From: an uncultured Oscillibacter sp.
GTDB lineage: Bacteria; Bacillota; Clostridia; Oscillospirales; Oscillospiraceae
Direction: 5' to 3'
DNA length: 8,164 nucleotides
NCBI GenBank assembly: GCA_910587875.1
Contig: CAJUOD010000120.1
Span: 1 to 8,164, forward strand
Shown: positions 1 to 4,883 of the stretch, one piece after another
Numbering within the stretch: the stretch's first letter is position 1
How the letters are laid out: each line of letters starts with the position of its first letter
The notes under the pieces: model-generated
Databases searched by the model: none
Seen by the model: only the letters and a program-made list of their open reading frames with translations
Told to the model about the DNA's origin: nothing
Translations under genes and position numbers: made by a program

Positions 1-194
1 ATGATGCCCGGGGTGCACTGGCCGATGGCGTAGTAGTCCGTCAGCTCCTCCTCGGTGGCCCAGCCCTTGTTGTCCACCACCTCCCGCTGGAGGATGGGCA
101 GCATCGCCATGCCGCCGCCGAAGGTCATGACCCCCATTTTGGCGAAGGACCAAAAGAGGACCCAGAGCCGTTTGAATTTGTTTTGTTCGTCCAT
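1..194 (-). CDS. chrA: Chromate transporter (CHR family), N-terminal fragment
   Basis: This is the start of an integral membrane protein of the CHR family (chromate transporter, short-chain type), cut by the window edge after 64 codons. The translation begins MDEQNKFKRLWVLF. It carries the family's N-terminal signature: a hydrophobic stretch at residues 10-24, FGGG at 25-28, MLPILQREVV at 31-40, GW at 44-45, and YAIGQCTPG at 55-63. CHR proteins export chromate in some bacteria, but many short Firmicute members have no proven substrate, so the transport role is a family-level inference. Short-chain members usually occur as adjacent pairs, so a second half-size gene may follow outside the window. 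The ATG has an AAGGAGAG ribosome binding site nine bases upstream. It begins only 21 bases after birA on the same strand, so the two are probably co-transcribed from the birA promoter. Confidence 0.88.
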   Translation of the reverse strand, partial: MDEQNKFKRLWVLFWSFAKMGVMTFGGGMAMLPILQREVVDNKGWATEEELTDYYAIGQCTPGI

Positions 195-215
195 AGCGCT
201 TCTCTCTCCTTGTCG

Positions 216-1217
216 TTATTCCGTATAGCCCCACAGGCCCCGGACGGAGACCTCGCCGGAGCGGACCGTCCGCTCCTTCCCGTCCTCCCCCCGGACCACC
301 AGGCTGAATTCCCCATCGATATCCACCGCCTGGGCGGTTTCCCGCGCTCCCCCGCCGAAGGGGATCAGTTGCACCGTCTTCCCCAGGTTCACGCAGTCCC
401 GGCGGTAGGCCGCCAGGTACTCCGACAGGTCCCCCGACAGCAGCGCGGCGTAGGCCCGGTCCAGCTCCTCCAGCAGGGCCGCCGTCAGCCGGGGCCGGGA
501 CACGGGCTTCCCCAGGACCTGGAACAGGGAGGTCGCCACCTCCCGGACCTCCGGGGAGAAGTCCTCCGGCCTCTGGCCCACGTTGATGCCAATGCCCAGC
601 ACCAGGGACTGGACCCGGCCCGTCTCCGCTTCGAGAGACATCTCTGTCAAAATGCCGCAGAGCTTCTTCCCGTTCAGCACCGGGTCGTTGGGCCACTTCA
701 GCCCCGGGCGGACGCCGCAGACCCGCTCCACGGCGGCGCACACCGCCACCCCCGCCAGGGCCGTCACCGGCGGCAGACGGTCCGGCGGCAGCTGGGGCCG
801 CAGGAGTACGGACAGATAGATGCCCTGGCAGCGGGGGGACTGGAAGGAGCGGTCCATCCGCCCCCGGCCCGCCGTCTGGCTCTCGGCGGTGACCGCCGCG
901 CCGTCGGGCCCGTCGGTCCAGGCCTTCAGATAGTTGTTGGTGGAGTCCAGCTCCTCGAAGCACCGCAGCTCCCGGCCCACGACCTTGGTCTCGCCCAGGA
1001 AACTCCGGATCTCCGCCGCCGTCAGCACGTCCGGCGCGGCCAGCAGGCGGTACCCAAGGCCCGTCCGGGCCTCGATCTCATAGCCCTCGCCCCGCAGGGC
1101 GTCCACGGCCTTCCACACGGCGGCCCGGGTGAGCCCCAGGCGGCGGCTCAGCTCCTGGCCGGAGAGGAAGTCCTCCTCTTTCCGCAGCAGCGACAACACG
1201 GCTTCCCGGCTGCTCAT
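216..1217 (-). CDS. birA: BirA: biotin-[acetyl-CoA carboxylase] ligase and biotin operon repressor
   Basis: This 333-residue protein attaches biotin to the acceptor lysine of biotin carboxyl carrier proteins via biotinyl-AMP, and is probably also a biotin-responsive repressor. Residues 1-60 form a winged helix-turn-helix (SGQELSRRLGLTRAAVWKAV at 19-38). The catalytic domain follows, with STN at 92-94, the biotinyl-AMP loop GRGRMDR at 117-123, KWPND at 174-178, GKKLCGIL at 183-190 (K185 in the position of the conserved lysine) and GIGINV at 208-213. A small beta-barrel ends the protein. The loop is GRGRRGR in E. coli, so MD replaces RG here; I cannot tell whether that matters. An in-frame ATG at 1253 would add 12 residues, but it lies upstream of the predicted -10 box. 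The ATG at 1217 has a GGAGGG site at the right distance, so I use it. Cytoplasmic. Confidence 0.95.
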   Translation of the reverse strand: MSSREAVLSLLRKEEDFLSGQELSRRLGLTRAAVWKAVDALRGEGYEIEARTGLGYRLLAAPDVLTAAEIRSFLGETKVVGRELRCFEELDSTNNYLKAWTDGPDGAAVTAESQTAGRGRMDRSFQSPRCQGIYLSVLLRPQLPPDRLPPVTALAGVAVCAAVERVCGVRPGLKWPNDPVLNGKKLCGILTEMSLEAETGRVQSLVLGIGINVGQRPEDFSPEVREVATSLFQVLGKPVSRPRLTAALLEELDRAYAALLSGDLSEYLAAYRRDCVNLGKTVQLIPFGGGARETAQAVDIDGEFSLVVRGEDGKERTVRSGEVSVRGLWGYTE

Positions 1218-1243
1218 AGCATCCCTCCTCGTCAAACGGGAAT

Positions 1244-1272
1244 AGTGTAGCACATTTTTCCGGCGGTGTAAA
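1244..1272 (-). promoter_or_regulatory. birA promoter
   Basis: On the minus strand, TTTACA (1267-1272) is separated by exactly 17 bp from TACACT (1244-1249), which is preceded by TGC, giving an extended -10. Transcription would start near 1237, about 20 bases before the birA ATG at 1217. This fits the shorter BirA start and rules against the start at 1253. A BirA operator could overlap this site, but I do not see a clear long dyad in it. Confidence 0.6.
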
Positions 1273-1305
1273 TACGGGAAGCGCCTTTCCTTTCCCGCAG
1301 GAGCG

Positions 1306-1314
1306 TGTTATAAT
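1306..1314 (+). promoter_or_regulatory. Extended -10 promoter for the mini-ORF at 1343
   Basis: TGTTATAAT (1306-1314) is a perfect extended -10 element. The -35 region about 17 bp upstream (TTTCCT) is poor, as is common with extended -10 promoters. Transcription would start near 1321, giving a leader of about 20 bases before the GTG at 1343. The promoter is divergent from that of birA. Confidence 0.5.
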
Positions 1315-1342
1315 GGCGGGACAATGGTAAGGAGGTAATGGC

Positions 1343-1426
1343 GTGGATATGGAGGCGGTCCCGCGGCATAAAGAACTCAACGAACTGCTGGCGGCCGCGA
1401 TTATAAAACGCCGGGGCCTGAAATAA
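1343..1426 (+). CDS. Possible 27-residue small protein, function unknown
   Basis: A GTG-started mini-ORF encodes 27 residues, beginning MDMEAVPRHKELNELL and ending AAAIIKRRGLK. It sits 7 bases after an AAGGAGG ribosome binding site and downstream of an extended -10 promoter. The peptide looks like one amphipathic helix with a basic C-terminal end. It has no signal peptide or membrane segment. The reading frame is favoured over the overlapping ATG frame at 1338 because it has better Shine-Dalgarno spacing and a more protein-like composition. I do not recognise a family. It could be a genuine small protein, a leader peptide, or the start of a gene shortened by rearrangement. Its TAA is fused to the GGAGG of the next short ORF, which is typical of operon spacing. 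Confidence 0.4.
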   Translation: MDMEAVPRHKELNELLAAAIIKRRGLK

Positions 1427-1436
1427 GGAGGATACG

Positions 1437-1466
1437 ATGAAAACAGCTTATCCTACGTTTTTGTAA
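1437..1466 (+). other. Nine-codon ORF with a good ribosome binding site; leader peptide or truncated gene start
   Basis: GGAGG at 1427-1431 stands five bases before an ATG that opens the nine-residue frame MKTAYPTFL, ending in TAA at 1464. The translation signal is as good as that of real genes in this window, yet the frame stops almost at once and overlaps a hairpin. Two readings fit: a leader peptide, or the 5' remnant of a gene whose remainder was lost when the DNA to its right arrived. The second is consistent with the inverted-repeat candidate beginning at 1453. Neither is proven. Confidence 0.25.
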
Positions 1467-1474
1467 GCTGATTT
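1440..1474 (+). terminator. Possible weak terminator hairpin after the mini-ORFs
   Basis: CAGCTTA (1444-1450) pairs with TAAGCTG (1464-1470) around a 13-base loop. Past one A-A mismatch, four more A-T pairs extend the stem (1439-1442 region with 1472-1474). There is no U-run beyond the stem and the loop is large, so termination is plausible but weak. It does separate the mini-ORF unit from the strong promoter at 1501. Confidence 0.3.
1453..1466 (+). repeat. Left copy of a candidate 14-bp inverted repeat flanking the cassette
   Basis: CTACGTTTTTGTAA here is, in reverse complement, TTACAAAAACGTAG. The sequence at 4120-4133 is TTACAAAAAAGTAG, so 13 of 14 bases match in inverted orientation. The A-run makes a chance match easier than the length suggests, so this is a tentative mobile-element end only. 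Confidence 0.25.
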
Positions 1475-1500
1475 TGTACCCTTACCTGGGGCCGAAATCC

Positions 1501-1529
1501 TTGACAAAGGGCGGAAAAAGGCATATAAT
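1501..1529 (+). promoter_or_regulatory. Perfect consensus sigma-A promoter for the three-gene cassette
   Basis: TTGACA (1501-1506), a 17-bp spacer and TATAAT (1524-1529) match the sigma-A/sigma-70 consensus in all twelve positions with ideal spacing. The region is AT-rich compared with the surroundings. Transcription would start near 1536, giving a leader of about 55 bases before the ATG at 1592. No operator dyad is evident around the boxes, so if unregulated the cassette would be strongly expressed. Confidence 0.85.
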
Positions 1530-1591
1530 GTTAAAAATGGAGGAATATATCTTTTTTTAAACATGGGATTGCGTAACAGGAGGGTTCCAAC

Positions 1592-2038
1592 ATGTATGAC
1601 GATCTGTATTCCATCAACCCATTCGACACCGCCGCCGGGGACCCCAGCGCCCATTTGATTCCCCCAGGCTACGCGCCGGTGGAGGACGAGAGCGGCTTAC
1701 ACCTAGTCTCCATCCGGCCCGAAGAGGCGGGCGCCACTCTGACCTTCGACCAACTGCCCCGGTTCCCGGGCTCCATCGACCACGGCAGGGATTTCGACGG
1801 CGACACCTGGGAGACTCTGGGGGGCACGGAAAGCTACGTGGAGGTGGACCTCACCGGCGACCACCAGCCCAATATGTACGGCTTTGACTTTAACGGCGAC
1901 CTCGTCACGGACATCGCTTTCCGCCAATACGACGTGAACGACGACGGCGAGCCTGACGTCGTGGGCGTCGACTATGATCAGGACGGGCACATTGACGAGT
2001 ACCTGCCCCATCCCCTGACAACGGATATTCACGATTAG
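1592..2038 (+). CDS. Acidic protein with tandem Asp-rich (DxNxDGxxD-like) repeats, function unknown
   Basis: This is the first gene of the cassette: 148 residues, very acidic, with an AGGAGGG ribosome binding site. I do not recognise a named family for the whole protein. The C-terminal half has four tandem loops with aspartates at fixed 4-residue steps: D86/D90/N94, D99/D103/D107, D114/D118/D122 and D127/D131/D135. The last two (DVNDDGEPD and DYDQDGHID) closely match calcium-binding loops seen in dockerin, thrombospondin type 3 and EF-hand-like repeats. A looser fifth copy may sit at D67-D71 (DFDGD). Calcium binding is therefore likely but inferred. The N-terminal half (1-60) is proline-rich with no clear motif. 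There is no signal peptide or membrane segment, which is unusual because such repeats are mostly on exported proteins. The next gene starts 14 bases after the stop, so the two are probably translated from one transcript. Confidence 0.82.
   Translation: MYDDLYSINPFDTAAGDPSAHLIPPGYAPVEDESGLHLVSIRPEEAGATLTFDQLPRFPGSIDHGRDFDGDTWETLGGTESYVEVDLTGDHQPNMYGFDFNGDLVTDIAFRQYDVNDDGEPDVVGVDYDQDGHIDEYLPHPLTTDIHD
1847..2005 (+). repeat. Four tandem Asp-loop repeats encoded within the acidic protein
   Basis: At protein level, four units begin at D86, D99, D114 and D127, with periods of 13, 15 and 13 residues. Each follows the pattern D-x-x-x-D-x-x-x-(D/N) followed by a mostly hydrophobic segment. The codons are not near-identical, so the repeats are old or selected rather than a recent DNA duplication. 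Confidence 0.65.
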
Positions 2039-2052
2039 GGAGGTTCCAGCCC

Positions 2053-3636
2053 ATGATGCCATCCGGCCTTAAGGCAAGAGTCGACTACTCCCACCTTCTG
2101 GGGACCCTGGCCATCTCCGGATCCAACCTGCTCAGCGGTCATTTGTCCCGCAAGCAGCAGGAGCGCCTCGCACAGCAGAACCGGGAGCTCCAGCTGCAAA
2201 TCGAGAAGAACCGGCAGAATTTCCAGCTTCAGCAGAGCGAGCGCAACGCCAGCCTCCAGCGGGAGCTGTGCCAGAAAAACCATGAACTGCGGCTGATGGA
2301 GCAGAAGTCCAATTCGGAAAACCTGCGCAACCAGGCGGAGTGGAACCTGTTTCTCAAAACTTGGCCGCTGCTGAACGTGCCAAGCGTCATCCGGAGCGAG
2401 CAGATTCTGCCGGACGGCACGGTATCCCTGCGGGTCATCTTCGCCCGGAGCAGCAACCAGGTGTTTCAAAAGGCGGTCTATCCCCTGGTGGAGGAGGGGC
2501 TGCGGGAATTCGTGGACCTGTACCACAACGAGTTCCAGTCGGAAAACATCCTCTTTTACCACAACGGGTTTACCGGCAGCGTCTCCGGCGGCGCGGTGGC
2601 GGAAAACATCCACTACGCCCTGAGCGACCTGCCCGTGATCGTGATTGAAACCAACACGCTGTCTGACGAGGTTTGCGTCTCCTTCACCATGTGGGGGCTG
2701 GCGGACTCCCGGAAGCGGCATTTCACCGTGTTCAAGCTGCCCTATGAGCCTCATGAGGCCAACGGCGCTTACTCCGTCCAATATTACAGCGAGCTGGCCC
2801 TCCAACTGCTGGCCCACCTGAAATTCGTCCTTGGCTACGCCTACGACGTCTATAACCTCATCCAGTACGACCGCCCGCCCCTTCTGCCCCAGGTTGCCTG
2901 GTGTGAGTCTCAGCCGGGAACCCGGGGCTGCGTGCTGCATGTTTTGGGCATGTGTGACACGATGGAGGAAAAGTACGGGGAGCTCTACGACCAGGTGCTG
3001 GGGGCCCGGGCGCCGGAGAGCCTCAAGGGGTGCAGGCTTCACAAGCTGCGGATGGAGTACGCGGAGGCCAGCCGCCGCTTCCTTCCGGTCGAGCAGTTCC
3101 AGCGGTGCCTGGACGAATCCGTGGAGGCGTGGGTGGCGCTCCGCACCCAGGACCAGAGCGCGGAGGCGTTTTTGAACGGCCTGGCCACCGGCGACCTCTA
3201 TCTCTCCGATTACGCGGGGGAGGAGGACCGGCGGTATTTGGAAGCGATGGCAAAGCTGTACAGCGGGAGGTCGGAGGGCTACTCCCCGGTGGTCTGTTAC
3301 CTTTCGGACAAAGCCAACTGGATACGGAGATACCCAAGCTACACGCGGGAGCATACCGACTTCACCATTTTCGAGAGAGGGATGCTTTCAGACGAGGATG
3401 CCATCCAGTATCTGAACTACGAGGTGAGGGAGTGGGTGAAAGTGCGCAGCAACTGGCCGCCGGATTTATTTCTGTGCTGGCTGGGCGACGGCCGCCACAC
3501 CCTCAGCCGGGAGGATTTGGAGTTTTTGAAAACCCTTTCGCGGTTGTACGACTGCGTTCCAACCCCGAATAAGGGCGCTTTCAGCCGGATTTTAAACACC
3601 ATACTCGCCTTAGGCGCTTACACCCTGGCGGGGTAG
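2053..3636 (+). CDS. Coiled-coil protein of unknown function (527 residues)
   Basis: This is the second and largest gene of the cassette, with a GGGAGG site nine bases before the ATG. Residues 1-30 are mildly hydrophobic (LLGTLAISGSNLLSG at 15-29). Residues 31-98 form a Gln/Glu/Lys-rich segment with strong coiled-coil character. The globular part starts at about residue 100, with TWPLLNVPSVI at 103-113. It then has a predicted alternating beta/alpha region to about 230, including ENILFYHNGF at 164-173, LPVIVIE at 193-199 and SFTMWGL at 210-216. A mostly helical C-terminal half follows. No transmembrane helix, signal peptide, P-loop or nuclease motif is evident. The arrangement of a coiled coil, then WPL, then WGL resembles uncharacterised bacterial proteins I recall only vaguely, some near Hsp70-like genes. 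That memory is unverified and no Hsp70 lies in this window. It could be a scaffold or a membrane-peripheral protein. Function not assigned. Confidence 0.85.
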   Translation: MMPSGLKARVDYSHLLGTLAISGSNLLSGHLSRKQQERLAQQNRELQLQIEKNRQNFQLQQSERNASLQRELCQKNHELRLMEQKSNSENLRNQAEWNLFLKTWPLLNVPSVIRSEQILPDGTVSLRVIFARSSNQVFQKAVYPLVEEGLREFVDLYHNEFQSENILFYHNGFTGSVSGGAVAENIHYALSDLPVIVIETNTLSDEVCVSFTMWGLADSRKRHFTVFKLPYEPHEANGAYSVQYYSELALQLLAHLKFVLGYAYDVYNLIQYDRPPLLPQVAWCESQPGTRGCVLHVLGMCDTMEEKYGELYDQVLGARAPESLKGCRLHKLRMEYAEASRRFLPVEQFQRCLDESVEAWVALRTQDQSAEAFLNGLATGDLYLSDYAGEEDRRYLEAMAKLYSGRSEGYSPVVCYLSDKANWIRRYPSYTREHTDFTIFERGMLSDEDAIQYLNYEVREWVKVRSNWPPDLFLCWLGDGRHTLSREDLEFLKTLSRLYDCVPTPNKGAFSRILNTILALGAYTLAG

Positions 3637-3661
3637 GCCCAAGGAAAAAGGAGGAGTTTGT

Positions 3662-4051
3662 ATGGAACCAAAACCAGGCTCTGTCAGCGGTAATATCCCT
3701 CCCCATTACTTCATGATGGTCATCGTCGAGGCCTGTCTCTTTGCGCCCTTCGACTGCGAACCGGCCGTCATTGTGGGCGGGTATGTATTTCAAGGCCAAC
3801 TTGCCGTAGGCGATACCGCTCAGCTTGTCGGTCTCTCGGGCAAGCGGTATACCGTCACCATCGATTCCCTGATACGGCCGCGCTATGGGCGCGTCGGTCA
3901 AATCCAAACGGGAGACAGCGCCCAGTGCCGGTTGGGCGGCATTACGCAGGACGCCCTTGAGCCCGACCAGGTGCTGATGAAAATTCCCCCCAATGTCAGG
4001 CCTACCGTCAAGAAAGTCGGCGTCGATATCGCCGTAACGTTGGAATTTTGA
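3662..4051 (+). CDS. Stand-alone EF-Tu domain 2-like beta-barrel protein
   Basis: This is the third gene of the cassette: 129 residues, with an AAGGAGGAG ribosome binding site, 25 bases after the coiled-coil gene. Residues 18-108 read like domain 2 of translational GTPases. AVIVGGYVFQGQLAVGDTAQ (35-54) matches the pattern TVxTGxVxxGxxxVGDxVx. TVTIDSL (64-70) matches the TVTGIEM strand, and VGQIQTGDSAQCRLGGI (78-94) matches the AxAGDNVGxLLRGI strand. QVLMKIPP (103-110) matches the domain's terminal xGxVLAKP. The GTPase domain is absent: there is no P-loop, DxxG or NKxD, and no room for one, so it cannot be a translation factor in the usual sense. In EF-Tu this barrel contacts aminoacyl-tRNA and the ribosome. 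Here it may bind RNA, a nucleotide-like ligand or a protein partner, but that is speculation. The first 15 residues appear unstructured. It is likely co-transcribed with the two preceding genes. Confidence 0.8.
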   Translation: MEPKPGSVSGNIPPHYFMMVIVEACLFAPFDCEPAVIVGGYVFQGQLAVGDTAQLVGLSGKRYTVTIDSLIRPRYGRVGQIQTGDSAQCRLGGITQDALEPDQVLMKIPPNVRPTVKKVGVDIAVTLEF

Positions 4052-4088
4052 CGGCCGGGAAGGTGTTGAAAATAGTTGCTTTTTGTGG

Positions 4089-4102
4089 TATTATCAATAA
4101 TA
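4089..4102. repeat. AT-only palindrome in the gap between cassette and recombinase
   Basis: TATTAT and ATAATA are perfect inverted arms separated by CA. The site lies 37 bases after the last cassette stop. It could be a protein-binding site or part of a recombination site for the neighbouring recombinase. The low complexity of the sequence makes chance a fair alternative. Confidence 0.25.
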
Positions 4103-4117
4103 TGTGAACAGAGGCTG

Positions 4118-4147
4118 TTTTACAAAAAAGTAGACATTTTTGTAAAA
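4118..4147. repeat. 11-bp inverted repeat between convergent genes; contains the right copy of the 14-bp repeat
   Basis: TTTTACAAAAA (4118-4128) and TTTTTGTAAAA (4137-4147) are perfect inverted arms around the 8-base loop AGTAGACA. The structure lies between the end of the cassette and the end of the convergent recombinase gene. It may serve as a weak two-way terminator, though the stem is AT-rich and there is no separate U-run. It may also be a recombinase-binding site. Its left arm plus loop (4120-4133) matches the sequence at 1453-1466 in inverted orientation, 13 of 14 bases. Confidence 0.4.
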
Positions 4148-4155
4148 ACGCCCCC

Positions 4156-4767
4156 TTACAAGAACATGGCCTTTTCGTAGATTCCCGCCCGGTAGCGGAA
4201 GGTGGACAGCGGCATCCCGCATTCCTTCGCCGCCGCCGTGCCGGTGATTGTCCCCGCCTTCCACCGCTGATAGGCGCTGTGATAGTTCTCCGGCAGCGGC
4301 CCGGGCGGCCGGCCGAACCGCACGCCCCGCGCCTTTGCCGCCGCGATGCCCTCCGCCTGCCGCTGGCGGATATTGGCGCGCTCGTTCTCCGCCGCGAAGG
4401 ACAGCACCTGCAGCACAATGTCGCTGAGGAAGGTCCCCATCAGGTCCTTGCCCCGGCGGGTGTCCAGCAGCGGCATGTCCAGCACCACAATGTCGATGCC
4501 TTTCTCCTTGGTCAATACCCGCCACTGCTCCAGAATCTCTCCGTAGCTGCGCCCCAGCCGGTCGATGCTCTTGATACAGAGCAAATCGTCCGGCTTCAGT
4601 TTTTTGACCAGCTTCTTGTACTGAGGCCGCTCAAAGTCCTTGCCGGACTGCTTGTCCATGAAAATGTTTTCCTCCGGGATGGACATTTCCCGCAGGGCGA
4701 TGAGCTGCCGGTCCTCGTTCTGGTCACGGGTGCTGACCCGGACATAGCCATATGTATTCGCTATAAT
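4156..4767 (-). CDS. Serine recombinase (resolvase/invertase family)
   Basis: This is a site-specific DNA recombinase of the small resolvase/invertase type, about 200 residues. Counting from the ATT at 4767, the N-terminal catalytic motif is YGYVRVSTRDQ at 6-16, with the nucleophile serine at 12. KQSGKDFERPQ follows at 39-49, then the active-site motif SIDRLGRS at 66-73 and the long dimer helix through about 135. The DNA-binding region is GRPPG followed by a C-terminal helix-turn-helix (TGTAAAKECGMPLSTF). It would act on short sites as a dimer or tetramer. No transposase accompanies it, so it is probably an accessory recombinase of a mobile or rearranging segment. The start is uncertain. A good AGGAGG lies at 4775-4780, but the codons at the right distance are ATT (4767) and ATA (4764). 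The in-frame ATGs at 4836 and 4815 lack a ribosome binding site, and the first lies inside the selD terminator. The C-terminus looks complete. Confidence 0.85.
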   Translation of the reverse strand: MIANTYGYVRVSTRDQNEDRQLIALREMSIPEENIFMDKQSGKDFERPQYKKLVKKLKPDDLLCIKSIDRLGRSYGEILEQWRVLTKEKGIDIVVLDMPLLDTRRGKDLMGTFLSDIVLQVLSFAAENERANIRQRQAEGIAAAKARGVRFGRPPGPLPENYHSAYQRWKAGTITGTAAAKECGMPLSTFRYRAGIYEKAMFL

Positions 4768-4774
4768 TTTCAAA

Positions 4775-4780
4775 CCTCCT
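4775..4780 (-). promoter_or_regulatory. Recombinase ribosome binding site without a standard start codon
   Basis: AGGAGG on the minus strand is followed by TTTGAAA and then ATT ATA GCG in the recombinase frame. The spacing to ATT is 7 bases and to ATA 10 bases. The TTG one base downstream of the site is too close. The next in-frame ATG is deep in the catalytic domain. Either a rare start codon is used, or a former ATG has changed to ATA. Confidence 0.5.
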
Positions 4781-4820
4781 TCCGGCTCTTCCGCCAGACA
4801 ATAGTTTACTTGCATACGAA

Positions 4821-4863
4821 AAAAGCGCGCAAGCACATTTTCTCCATGTGCTTGCGCGCTTTT
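4821..4863 (-). terminator. Strong intrinsic terminator of the yqeC-yqeB-selD operon
   Basis: A perfect 17-bp inverted repeat (4821-4837 with 4847-4863) encloses a 9-base loop. It has a GC-rich core (GCGCGCAAGC) and, on the minus strand, is followed by a run of six Ts. It begins 20 bases after the selD stop. On the plus strand the stem ends in only four Ts, so the main direction is minus. It would insulate the recombinase gene from selenium-operon transcription. Confidence 0.9.
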
Positions 4864-4883
4864 AAAAGATCCGTCCGCTCCTC

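Noticed and set aside
183..1250. A 355-codon plus-strand frame opposite birA
   Set aside because: birA is unmistakable on the minus strand. The plus-strand translation is rich in Pro, Arg, Gly and Gln without motifs, as expected of an antisense shadow.
1218..1253. Upstream in-frame ATG for birA at 1253
   Set aside because: It lies upstream of the predicted -10 box and has no ribosome binding site. The ATG at 1217 has both a good site and a fitting promoter distance.
1338..1406. ATG-started 22-codon frame overlapping the 27-residue mini-ORF
   Set aside because: The ATG is only two bases from the Shine-Dalgarno sequence, and the product is Trp/Arg-rich and unlike a natural protein. The GTG frame is better spaced.
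1537..1560. Seven-codon frame (MEEYIFF) at the predicted transcription start
   Set aside because: The ATG would be at the very 5' end of the transcript with no ribosome binding site. It is most likely chance in AT-rich leader DNA.
2035..3354. A 439-codon open frame on the minus strand opposite the coiled-coil gene
   Set aside because: It lies wholly antisense to a gene with a better ribosome binding site, operon context and protein-like composition. Its translation is Val/Leu/Gln-biased low-information sequence typical of GC-rich shadow frames.
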